Positions 23,191 through 33,979 of a stretch of 64,000 bases of DNA are shown in pieces. The stretch lies in contig CM049402.1 in the NCBI GenBank assembly GCA_026929865.2, forward strand, positions 26,419,001 to 26,483,000. The letters run 5' to 3'. The DNA comes from Hyperoplus lanceolatus. Lineage: Eukaryota > Chordata > Actinopteri > Uranoscopiformes > Ammodytidae. Every line of letters begins with the position of its first letter. Within the stretch, counting starts at the first letter, position 1. Both the position numbers and the translations under genes were made by a program. Under the pieces are notes generated by a model. It was not told the DNA's origin. It saw nothing but the letters and a program-made list of their open reading frames with translations, and made no database searches.

Positions 23191-23510
23191 TATATGTGAA
23201 TTATATAAACTATTCCTTATATTGATATTTTAACCCACTGTGACCTACATGAATGACAGCGTGTGCTTAATGACAGGCAAAATCAGCTTAACCAGCATCT
23301 TTTGAAAATGCTTTAACAGTTAGCAAAGGCCCACACGTGTGTTCATGTGTTTCATGTATGCTCGCAGTAGGATTGATTGGTGGGTATTATTGATTTTAAT
23401 TCCTCATTGCCCATCTCATTCATGATTTTTTAACAAGATGGATGTGTTTAAGGCTAAAGTTCAGACACTATTCCTAATCATGGTCAGTTTTATAGATGTA
23501 GCTAATAGGG

Positions 23511-24892
23511 GGAAAAGGTCAAGGTCACTTTTATTTATATAGCACCTTATAAGAACCTAGATTCACCAAAGTGCTTTACATTAAATACATAAATTAAAAT
23601 ACAACAGCACACATTAAAAAACACTTACAGCAATGACACAAAACAATTCATTAAAACGTAAAAGCCTGTGAAAAAAGGTGAGTTTTAAGAGTGGACTTGA
23701 AGGTTTCCAGAGACTCAGATGAGCGAATATGGTGTGGTAAGCTGTTCCAAAGTTTCGGGGCAACCACTGAGAATGCACGATCGCCTTTAGTTTTAAGCCT
23801 GCTGTTTGGCACATCCAGAGATAAGCTGTTTGCAGACCTCAGAGCTCTGCTTGGTCTATGGACCTGTATGAGATCCGCCAAGTACACGGGGGCCATACCA
23901 TTTAAAACTTTAAAAACAAACATCAGGATCTTAAAATCTATTCTGAAGCGAACCGGAAGCCAGTGCAGGGAGGCTAGAACAGGGGTTATGTGCTCCCGCT
24001 TCTTTGTGCCTGTCAGAAGACGAGCAGCTGAGTTCTGTACAAGCTGCAGGCGACGCAGCGAGCGCTGGTCTAAACCTACATACAGTGAATTGCAATAATC
24101 CAGTCTTGAGAAAATGAAGGCATGAATAACCTTCTCCAGGTCACTGGGAGAGAGGTAAGGTTTTACCTTGGCCAGAAGTCTCAGCTGGAAGAAGGCATCT
24201 TTGACTACAGAGCCAATTTGCTTTTCAAATTTAAAATCTCTATCAAACATGACACCAAGGCTCTTAATGACAGAGCAGTTTTTTAAACCCAGGGATGGGG
24301 GTAGAGCAGCAATACAGTCGGCATAACATTCTACACGCCCAAACACTATACCTTCTGTCTTACTTTCATTACGACTCAGGAAACTAAGACTCATCCAAGT
24401 CTTAATTTCATTTAGACAAGCAAGAACATTTTTTGCAGGGTCTTTACAGTTCATTTTCAAAGGGAGATAAATCTGAACATCATCAGCATAGCAATGAAAA
24501 GACACATTATGTTTGCGGAGAATTGATCCAAAGGGCAACATGTACAGAGAAAACAATAAAGGACCTAAAACAGACCCTTGGGGTACCCCACTAGTAAAAG
24601 GGGTCGCACTAGAAGAAAAAAGTCCTAAATTAACTGAGAAAGTCCTATCAGTCAAGTAGGACTGGAGCAGCTTGAGGGCAGCGCCCTTAATACCAACATA
24701 CTGCTCTAGGCGTGACAGCAGGGTCCTGTGATCGACTGTGTCGAAAGCAGCTGTTAAATCTAATGTCACCATGATAGCAGCACACCCAGAATCAACAGTT
24801 ACAATGAGATCATTAAAAACTCTTAAAAGGGCAGTTTCTGTGCTATGCCGGGGTCTAAAACCAGACTGGAACTTTTCAAAAATGTCATTACT
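23511..24892 (-). mobile_element. 5'-truncated L2-like LINE
   Basis: A minus-strand LINE with about 1.24 kb of reverse-transcriptase coding sequence and a short 3' UTR ending in AAAGCACTTTGGTGAATC...GCTATATAAATAAAAG. The 5' part (endonuclease and first half of the polymerase) is missing. Similarity stops near 24892, where an in-frame TAG lies just upstream. No clear target duplication was found. Confidence 0.88.
23651..24892 (-). pseudogene. L2-like LINE reverse transcriptase, C-terminal part (5'-truncated)
   Basis: The frame is open from 24892 to the stop at 23651-23653, about 413 codons. In order it shows: NDIFEKFQSGFRPRHSTETA (fingers region); LDLTAAFDTVDH, carrying the first catalytic Asp, at the methionine often taken as a start (24772); SGVPQGSVLGPLLFSLY; FHCYADDVQIYL with the Y-A-D-D catalytic pair; SRLDYCNSLY; LQNSAARLLTGTKK; LHWLPVRFRIDFK; and the C-terminal ESLETFKSTLKTHLFSQAF. 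Intact proteins of this clade also have an N-terminal endonuclease, which is absent. The surviving frame has no internal stop, so the copy is fairly young, but without the 5' half it cannot be active. Normal role: copying its own RNA into DNA at a nicked target. Confidence 0.9.
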
Positions 24893-27792
24893 CTATTAAA
24901 GGTTGTTCCTGGGGTCACACATTGGACTTTACTCATTTGGATAATGTAGCAAATTGGGGAACATTCCCTACAGCCACCACTATGAATGTCCATGCCCAGG
25001 TCAGAGGTTGAAAGGGCCTTGGGATGTTTAATGAAGCTAAGACAATGCGTGCTTCTAGGTACATTTGGCCTCCAAAAATAAGCAGCAGCATTTTTGCATT
25101 TTACTGTCCTCATAGTTGTCAGTGTCATAGGTGTCAGTGACTTGACAAGACATATTTCCCCTGCATTAAAAAAAACATCATAATAGTTGATGTTTAAAAT
25201 ACCTGATGAGCCAATTGACCCAGACAATTTCCACTGTTCAAAGCCGAATAGCTTTTAATCCAAAATCATCAAAATGTTGAAGCATAAAGCAACATAAGTG
25301 AACAAAAAAATAAAAAACAAATTCAAATATGATAACCTTTAATATCACTTTTGTGTCAAGCAATTATGCCATATTTTTGTGCTTGTAAAAAGATAATTGA
25401 CAAAATGAAGAAAAATAAATAAATGTGCCATAGGCAGGATTTGTTATTCCCTTCCACATTCATAAATGTAAATAAGGTGACCCTTTTTGAAATGTATCAA
25501 ACCGTTAAAATGTACTTCACATTACCTCATGAAAGCTTCACTTAATTATTGTTTATGTGACATTTACAGTAGAGGCCTACTGTGCACTTTACAATATTGG
25601 GCAATGTCATTATATGTTTGTGCATCTGTATGTTGCATTATACATGGAAATAACCACTGTCCCCTCCAATGTATAACTCAATACATCTCCCGTGGGTTCT
25701 GCCCATTCCCGTCACTACTGCTGATCTCCTTCCAATTATTCTCCAATCTTTTTCTCCATATCATAGTAGTTTGGCATTCTGGGATCATGATGAGAAAACA
25801 TCTAACCATAACAGATGTGATGAGAAAATAACTCAATATAACAACAACAAATCTGAGTACAATAAGAAAGATCAATGGAGGAAATATCTGGATCGTACGG
25901 GTAATAACAGAAAGAAATATCTTATGAGAGGGGATATAATGAGAAAAGGGTATTTTTGTAACAAGGAAAGCTGATGCAATGTTGTTGTTGAGATGATACA
26001 ATCCTATCACTCAGGGAAAGGTGAGTGATTTCAAGGTAAAGTCTTTAGGTGATGTCTGTGAGGTAATGAGAGGCATTTTGTTTGCTCAGTAATACGAGGC
26101 ATAACAATATCCAGTGAACATGAATTACAGCACATATATTTACAGTGCCAGACATGATTATTTCCATTGTGCTGCAGTGAGGTAAAACTGCAGCGGTGCA
26201 TACCAAACAGGCTTTGCTCTGTAGACTCTCCTTCAGTGCTGCTGCTCTCACTAAACTGTTTAGTAAGACAAAGCAATTATGGGAATATTTTAATCTATTG
26301 AAAGGCCCAAGTGCCATTACTGCTTCGTGTGGAAGGATATCAATAATTAGGAAATATACAGGTACTTCAAACAGTCAGTGCTTATACAATAATATAAGGT
26401 GGGATAGCCTGGAATTGTCCTTGGCCACACTGATAAAATGCCACCTCCTTCATGGCAAATGCTATTCATAACTCCCACACAATTTACCAAGTGTGTGGAC
26501 GGACATTTCCTTCACATGAAAAGGTCAATACTACCTGTGCTTTAAATTGCTGTCCAATGCTGGAGATTCATTGTTTCAAATAACAGATTATAAAACTATG
26601 GTTTGTCCCTTTTTAATATTTAGTTGGACATTTATTTAAGATTGTGAAGAAACCCAAAAAGTATACCTTTGCATAAGTCCATAACATGTTTAGTATGTTG
26701 TTTCATTTACACTGCACATTGATTTGTAATTTGTTTTCACTTTCATTTGTTGATTGTTTGTTGTGATATATGCATAGTGCCTCCCGGAGGGCCAAAGTGC
26801 TTATGCTCACAGTATATAGAACATTGTAACAGGAAGATTGCAACTAAATACATAAAAGACAATCCTGACCCTGGGTGGGTAATGTTCTGTAATAAGCATA
26901 TTGCTAACTACACTTTGATCCAGTAATCACAACTTAAAAACTTGCCCCTTGGATGCAAAGTCAAGTTGTTTATACTGTGTGTAGCACAGGTGCCTGTGTT
27001 TTTAAGAAGTAATGCTTCTAGGGAAGGACAGCTGTTCAGGTGACAGGAAGTGTTATGAACACATGTTGTAGGCATAGTGGGCACGCTAGATTAACAGTTA
27101 ACAGCTCTTCAGTTACTATCATCATCATCTTCTTTCTTAAAACAATATCTTGATTGGTGTTTGGTTGGATATACAGGGGGGGGGGGGGGTGGGGCTAGAA
27201 GAAACATCTGCCACTCAAGAATCAGTTCTCAAATTACATGATTAAATGGACAGACTGACAAGAGCAGATAAGAATCATGAGTGTACATTCTTTGGTCAAT
27301 GACGATAGATTTTCAATAGCAGGAATTTGGGTCGCAGGTGAGTGTACAAAGGCTTCATTAGCTTTATCAGATGCTTTTAAGAGTTATATTGACATGGCAA
27401 TGCAAGTGAGTCAAACATGCCTCTCTCAATTTGTGTAAGTGATCAGAAAGGGGTGTATGGCTGCTGCATTGTAAAAGTGTATTTTTTTTAACCTGACTTT
27501 AGTTAGTGCTCCTATGGATAAGATGTAAGCAATGAAAATGATGAAATCATTTGAAATGATGATGTTTCCATAGGCAGTGTGGGGGTGGGTGACATGGGCC
27601 AGTTTGGTTTGTCTTTCTCAACAAATATTAGCAGAAGCTTCAAAGCAGCCTGGTACACTCCCTGCTTGAGTATTTTCAGGGACTGTGTATTGTTACGCCT
27701 GTAGACATTTTAGCCCTTCTTAGCATGGACACAGTATTACCAAACACAGATTTATAAACTGGAAGAAATCATCCTACAGAGAGGGTTAGGTT
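24893..27792. other. Non-coding stretch, no features recognised
   Basis: No transposon pair or gene was found. Overlapping frames at 25487-26010 occur on both strands without motifs. A G14 run lies at 27176-27189. I see no splice-flanked exon that matches a known protein. Confidence 0.4.
27176..27189. repeat. Poly-G run (14 G)
   Basis: A homopolymer of G within ACAG...TGGGGC; a possible sequencing or assembly weak point. Confidence 0.9.
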
Positions 27793-28375
27793 CAGTGGCA
27801 TGCACAGGTAGACCTGAAGTGGTGCTGAAGCACCTGCCCTTTTCCCCTGGCCCAATCGAGTGCCCTTTAAAAAAAAAAAAAAAAAATAAAAAATCTGAAC
27901 GTTTTTTTTTTGTTTTTTTTACAGTGTATGTGGCCCATGCCGACATTATCATATATACATGCTCAACGATTAAAAACGTTTGACAATAATGCCCCAATAA
28001 ATATGCCCCCCCCCTCCTCCTCCGCACACACTTCCTTTGTCAACGTGAACGCGCAGAGTGGACACAAACGGAGGCACGTTGCTGCAGCAGTTCACAGCTG
28101 CTGCACACACATACCTACTCCCCGGCCTGCACTGCCCCACCAGCGAGGTAACACATACATGAATGGAGTCAAGAGTGTATTGTTTGCCCCCTAAGCCTCA
28201 GTTGCCAAGCTATAACTTGCATTTATTTGTCTCTGTTATAAAGTAGCCTCTACCATGCAGCGCCACACAGCTGAGCATAAATTAGCCGACTGTCCTGCTC
28301 AACAAGCTAGCCTAAAAAAATAGATATGACGTGATGAACACAACTAATGTCGGCGGAGTTTGTCATTGGTACAGC

Positions 28376-30124
28376 CAACACACTCTCACACTGGAAATGT
28401 CACAGTGCGACTGTGGTCCACGTCACATTGCCGTCTGTCACTGACGTGAAATTCACGTTTTCCGTCGTCTGCTGACGTCGAGCGGGTTCAATTCACTACA
28501 ATGTACTGCCATATCCGGTGATGTTTGACGTTGTGAGCATCTTTCCTATTGGATAGTTTTTAGGAAGATTTTCTGAGAAAATGGCGGACATTCTTTTTAT
28601 TCTGGGTGGAAAATATGATATTTTAGTAAAGTTACGCCATTAAAAGTGTTTGTGTAAAGATTTTTAGCGAGAAATGTGCATTCCACTTTCATAATCTTTG
28701 CCCGGTGAACGTGTAGGATGTTTGGTTTGATAGTTATGACGAAGAATATTTCGCTATGTAATAACATGGTTGTTATGATGGTTGCTATGGACGCTGAGAT
28801 CAGCAGCTCGCATTCTGCTTGAATCATGGCGGACAACGCTTCTCCTCTCATCGTCACCAGCGCATTTCAACAGGGATATCTTTCATGACTTTCAATCTAC
28901 CGGTAATGTATTATAGTATTTTATGTCGTGCTAAAATGCACGTTATTCTTTTCTGTACTCATGGAAGCAGAGCACAGCAGCTGCATTGTTCTTTTCCTAG
29001 TTTTTATTAGTTCACAAACTCAAAATTACTCAAGATTTAAATGCAAAAGGTGCTATAATGTTTGATCAATTGGCCCAATTTAATTTTATAATGGCACCCT
29101 TGTGAGTATTTATTGTGTTTTTGTGATCGTTGGCGGTCCTGTCTGATTGCATTTCGTTTTATAATCTGTTAAATGTGCATAGCATTATCTCTGATTATGA
29201 TTTATTTTTTTAACGTTCCTTTAGCTTAATAATCCATCGTTACCGTTTATTTTTCGCTATTCAACCACGAGCGGGGCTCCTATTAACTGAACGATCGCTC
29301 TCTATTTATCTGTAAACCTTTTTTTTTTTTTTTTTTTTTGGTGAGAGCTGATTGAGAGCAGTAGCCTAATGTTGGCTAAAAGAAAATAAAGGGTTTTGCT
29401 TAGTTGCTAACACTTTAACAGTTGCCTTATTGCAAAATGTTATTCATGATTTATTTATTTTATTTTAATATGGCAATTTGCGATTTTTTTGTCGTTATAG
29501 CCTTTGTTAGGCTACATGTTTGAAGGTAATTAGCTTACATTTTATTCTCCGAGTAGTTTGGGATGGATTCACCATTACACATGTTTATGATGACATTTCT
29601 AGCCAGAAATGTGCACTTTACTCTGAACGTGTTATGGTTTCAATGATTTCAATGCAGAATGGGTGCTGTAGAAGTACCGGTAGGGGGCGATAATTAAATG
29701 TCAATATCAACAACTCCCCACAGGCTCCATGAAGAAGAAACCTGGAGTCAACAAACCTTTCGTATGTCCATGCAACAAACCCATCGGGCCCTCTTCCTGT
29801 CCCAGGTATGATTGATTAACGTGGAAAAACGTGTGCTGTAGCTTCGTTTTTAGGATACCTGTCATTTTCGGTAAATGTTTATTTATGTTTCATCTGACGG
29901 TAGGCAACCGAAAGTAACTATCAAAAGAATATAACACTAACGAGTATGCTATTTTAGCTTTAAAGCTAGCTGAAAGGCAAGGCAGCCTATTGAATTGATA
30001 ATCAACCTATATCTGTAATTCAGAAAATGTAAGTTAACTACTTACTTTGTCTGAACACTATCTTGCTTAGGTTACTCTTTATTGAAAACTATTAAGCAAG
30101 TTAACAGTGTGGATTGTTTGATAG
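28376..30124 (+). repeat. Left terminal inverted repeat arm of the 15.1-kb element
   Basis: Landmarks in order: the tip; GACGTGAAATTCACG (28442-28456, itself palindromic); AAAATGGCGGACATTC (28578-28593); GCGAGAAATGTGCATTCCAC (28669-28688); ATCATGGCGGACAACGC; a T-run of about 21 near 29319-29339; a second AGAAATGTGCACTTTAC module near 29605-29625; a splice-flanked exon candidate (29724-29805); and AGTGTGGATTGTTTGATAG at the inner edge. Similarity to the right side continues more weakly to about 30235. Confidence 0.9.
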
Positions 30125-30471
30125 TTAATTAAATTGTAGCACATTAGTTTAGCATACAGGTTCATGTAATGGCCTTCCTTCAGACAGACAGACAGAGATG
30201 CTGACAATTCTGGCATCAAGGGTTCAAGTCTATTACTTGGTCATCATGGAGCTTACAGCAGTCTGCAGCCCAAGGTGAGTGGCATAGCGGTGAGCTACTT
30301 CCTTACAGCTGCTTATTACCCTCCAGAGTGATTCCAGACATGTATTGTTAACACATGTTGTTGCTATAATCTTGCTTGAGTTCAACATTCTTGTCTGTCT
30401 TTTTGTTTGTCTATGTTTTTTAGGTGGAGAAATTGCAAGCCCTGGGATTGAGACCGTTTTTTCCTGGCTGA
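29729..30471 (+). CDS. Candidate three-exon small ORF in the 15.1-kb element (unknown product)
   Basis: Three segments with GT-AG boundaries join in frame into about 71 codons. Segment 1 is 29724-29805 (acceptor CCCCACAG, ATG at 29729, donor CCCAG|GTATGA), reading MKKKPGVNKPFVCPCNKP. Segment 2 is 30184-30274 (acceptor CCTTCCTTCAG, donor CCAAG|GTGAGT), with SGIKGSSLLLGHHGAYSSL in it. Segment 3 starts at 30424 (acceptor TATGTTTTTTAG) and stops at 30469-30471. In another frame segment 3 stays open for about 50 codons to a GGTAAC site, so the third join is ambiguous. The right arm repeats segment 1 with one Pro-to-Leu change, but its segment-2 counterpart is out of frame. I recognise no domain beyond a C-P-C...S-S-C pattern. 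It may be chance, a decayed accessory gene or a non-coding transcript. Confidence 0.2.
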
Positions 30472-31097
30472 ATCTGAAAGAAATTCCGAAGGCTGGGTGT
30501 CTGTTCTCTGTTGCCATTTTTCAGAGACATCATCAGCATTTTCTGAAAGGATGGAGGGCATATGTGTTATTTACGGTAACATCTATTCATATTCAGAAAA
30601 GGAATGTTAATAGTTGATGCCATGTGACCATGTGTTTTTTTATTACACTAGCATTCATGTGAATTTACTTATTTTTTAAGTATGAGAAGCCCTCAGCACT
30701 ATATTTGTTCCACTGTTAATGTTGAATAGAACGTTTTAGAAAATCAATGTACAATATTGCCAAATATTCTTAATTTGTTATCTGCTGAAGTCAAGAAAGA
30801 AATTTTTTTTAACAAGAAAATCTTATATTGGGTATTGATTGCTTCCTATTTGGGTTAAAGCTCTTTCAGCGTAAATATTTAACTTAATGTTTATAACACT
30901 CAAAATGTTGTTCTTTTCCAATGGATGTTAAACTCCACATACTTTGCAGGACATGTACAGGAACCATCAGCCCCACATGTCCAGGTAGCCCTGCTGTTGC
31001 CTAATCAACCAGTAGCCTCAATTGGACAGCCAGCAGACCTGACCTACCCACCAAAAACATCAGTCCTCTGACCTCCTGGGGGACTGATCCAATTCTC
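30472..31097. other. Unassigned interior sequence
   Basis: Interior of the 15.1-kb element. A possible further exon-like stretch with GT-AG edges lies at 30949-30983 (acceptor ACTTTGCAG, donor TCCAG|GTAGCC). No motif supports coding. Confidence 0.3.
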
Positions 31098-31100
31098 TAA

Positions 31101-32077
31101 GGGTGTATTCACACATGCCGTGTTTAGTTCGGTTGAAACGAACTCAGGTGCACTTCTGCCTTCGGTGCGCATCTTTCAGGCAGGTGTGAATACAGCAATC
31201 GCACTCGGGGGCGGACCAAACAAGCGGACCGAGACCCAGCTGAAGAGGTGGTCTCGATGCGCTTCAAAACGAACTCTGCTGCAGTTCGTTTGTGGTGTGA
31301 ATTTGGCCGGACTCGATCCGACCCAATTGCAGGAAGCACTGCGCCTTTGATTTCTTTTCTTTTCTTTTTTTTCTTTAATCGCCATCAGCTTCACATTATG
31401 GGAAAGTGTTGTTGTCGCCGTTGTTAGGAAGATTAGTTGTGGTTTGACCGGTAGCCCCGAGCGAAAATATTACAGTTGATAATGACGCGTACACATGCTT
31501 ATATGTTCAGCGATCAGATGGAGAGTGGAGCGTCTCCCGCACAGTGCCAACAGGTTCACCCTGCGCTTTGCATGAAGTGTGTGTTTTTATTTATACACCC
31601 AGCTGATACACTGCTTAATCAGCTGAGTGTCAGCTTGAGCCTATTCTTCTCTCGAGCCGCGCGTCCAACAGCAACAATACAGTAGGCTATACATTATGTT
31701 TCACATCGTAGGCTACAAGCCACATAACGTGGCATTGACTTAGGGCTACATATTATAACCATATGAAACAACAATAATTAGATTTTCTTCTTCTTTATTT
31801 ATAGGCCAGATGTAGGCCTTTTTATTATTTTAACCCCATATTATATCAATGATATATTTCGCAGTTTTTACTTCGTTCTTCCTGCTTCTCTCCACCCCAG
31901 AATGTCTGTCCAATGAATGAATGACCTCAGATCACGTGTGGTTTTGCTTCGTAATGCTGGTTCACTTGCAAAAGAGGTAATATGAAAGTGGACCACACCA
32001 AACAAAAAAAATCTAAACTCTATTTGGTCTGGACCAAAGCAAGTGAACTAACGGACTTTCCATGTGTGAATACACCC
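31101..32077. mobile_element. 977-bp non-autonomous DNA transposon, TAA-flanked
   Basis: Left GGGTGTATTCACACATGCCG and right ...CATGTGTGAATACACCC are inverted over about 17 bp, and GTTAGTTC/GAACTAAC is also mirrored. TAA flanks both ends (31098-31100, 32078-32080). The TWA duplication suggests PIF/Harbinger. The frames inside (31120-31394, three overlapping) show no transposase motif. Confidence 0.75.
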
Positions 32078-32397
32078 TAAAAGCACTTCCAGAATTCACC
32101 TCAGTCTTTCCTGAAGCAGGTATGCAAAAGGGATCTTTTATCTAGACTTCTGTAACTAAGTTTAACCCCCAAAGGAATGTGCTTGATAAGTTGATTAAAA
32201 TGTAAACTAATTCAAAGCATGTTCATTCCTGTATTCAATCCATTTGGATTGGCAAAAGTGGTTATGTACTTTAATTATTTTTAATTGTCAACATATTTTG
32301 TCAAATTAAAAATAGATACCCAATTTATTTTTTAAAGTACAATTTGACAAACAAAAATGTTGTCAATAGCTGTTAGGTGTTTCACATAGATATATAA

Positions 32398-32998
32398 GGG
32401 CGCACTCACACTAGGCAAGTTTGCCTGTTCCGTGCTCCAGTACGATTGCCCCTCCCCACTCCCTCGCTGGCCCGTGGTCACACTGCTCCCAAAGGCCACG
32501 GCCCGGGCACGATTGCTCTTTTATACATACGTCATCACGTCGTTATACGTTACATACGTCACCAAGTGTACTCGCTGCCGGAATTAGTAGAACAACAGTA
32601 GTCGCGGATTGCCCCAAACACCTCCGAATTTTTGTTGGTCTTATTCAGCTGCAGCTGAATACTGTCGCCGGCCCAATTTTCTAGCAAACTCTCCACTTCG
32701 CGATCGCACCGGAACCCACTCGTGAACCTCTTGCCGCCATTGTTTACAATTGTTATGGGGAAGAAGGGTCGCGCATGGACAACGTCATCCAGCTCAGGTT
32801 GCGTATCCGTGCGTGTGCGCGTGTCATCTCATTAGCATCTGTGCCGTTCTCTCTGGCACACCTCTCCCAAGTGTGCCGTGGCCAAGGGGGTGTTTCGTGC
32901 TGGAATACGGATGGCGTGGTCACACTAGCCAAACATTCTAGACTTTAGTATGCGAATGAGCTCGGGCACAGAACAGCGGCCCTAGTGTGAGTGCGCCC
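32398..32998. mobile_element. 601-bp MITE, TAA-flanked, perfect inverted tips
   Basis: GGGCGCACTCACACTAGG at the left is mirrored perfectly by CCTAGTGTGAGTGCGCCC at the right. TAA duplications lie at 32395-32397 and 32999-33001. No coding frame is recognised. It resembles the neighbouring 31101-32077 and 33588-33976 elements in its target preference. Confidence 0.82.
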
Positions 32999-33211
32999 TA
33001 AGTTAATTTGCATTATTAAAAAAGAAAAACAAGGGGCAAATCACACAAGTGGAGTGGTAGCCATATACAATCTTTATAAGCCCTTCGGGGTTTCTTTTGT
33101 CCCACCCGTGCATTTATGCATGTCTGTGCGTATCTTCTTGCCATTTTAATCTTGTTCATCTACACAAATAAAACTAAACTAAACTCTTGTATGTATGACG
33201 GCATACCTTCT

Positions 33212-33212
<1 letters not shown>

Positions 33213-33286
<74 letters not shown>
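33213..33286. repeat. (TAA)n microsatellite
   Basis: About 25 uninterrupted TAA units, abutting a LINE tail; probably expanded from the LINE's own 3' short repeat. Confidence 0.95.
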
Positions 33287-33385
33287 TGATTGGATTTATA
33301 TAGCGCTTTATTTCGATGTTGTTGACTCAAAGCGCTTTACAGGGTTCCAGGTTCAATTCGTTCACACACAGTCATACCTTATATT
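33287..33385 (-). mobile_element. LINE 3' tail fragment
   Basis: TTTATATAGCGCTTTATTTC ... CTCAAAGCGCTTTACAGG followed by GTTCACACACAGTC is the layout of the 3' UTR end of L2-like fish LINEs on the minus strand; compare TATATAGCTC...GAGTGCTTTACA at 23010-23055. Only the tail is present. Confidence 0.6.
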
Positions 33386-33587
33386 CTTTTTTTTGTTATA
33401 CTCATAAATCTTCGCAGATTGAGATTTCTTGAGAATGAGAGAATGACAACCTGTTTCCTACCTAATAATAGAAGTGCCTTTTTACATCATTTAATATGTG
33501 TATGCAGGGGACCTACTAAATGAATCCACTACTTCAATAATTTCATATTTTCTTATTACAGAAATGGCATACTTAGAAACAGGTTTA

Positions 33588-33976
33588 CCCTGCGTTCCGA
33601 ATTGCATACTCTTTCTTTTCTCTATTTTAAATTCCACATCTGAAGATAAAAAAAAAACTAGTTAGGATACAGTAGGCATACTATTGGTACATTCTTTTAC
33701 TTATTTATTTCATCACAACATTGCAACTTGATCTTGCCTCTTGCTTTTAAATCCGTCGCATCCCTGTTTGTTATCATATGGAGGCTCCGTAGATGTGACG
33801 TCACTTTAGGTGCGCACTGGATTATGGGTCAGAATCACCCAAATAGGTTTCTGTTTTCAACACTAAACATATTGGGTATTGCTTACCATCCTAAATCTGG
33901 CCACAAGAACTGGAACATCCTAAATCTTTTTTCTACCATACTAAATAGTAAATAGTATGGGTTTTGGAACGCAGGG
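33588..33976. mobile_element. 389-bp MITE, TTA-flanked
   Basis: Left CCCTGCGTTCCGAATTGCAT and right ...GGAACGCAGGG are inverted at the tips, with GCATAC/GTATG further in. TTA flanks both sides (33585-33587, 33977-33979), fitting the TWA rule of PIF/Harbinger. It contains ATTATGGGT and paired ACTAAATAGTA-type motifs and has no coding capacity. Confidence 0.75.
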
Positions 33977-33979
33977 TTA

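Noticed and set aside
28829..28891. Short ORF from the ATG in ATCATGGCGGACAACGC as a first coding exon
   Set aside because: It reaches a TGA after 20 codons with no splice donor in between. It is more likely a promoter motif or untranslated exon.
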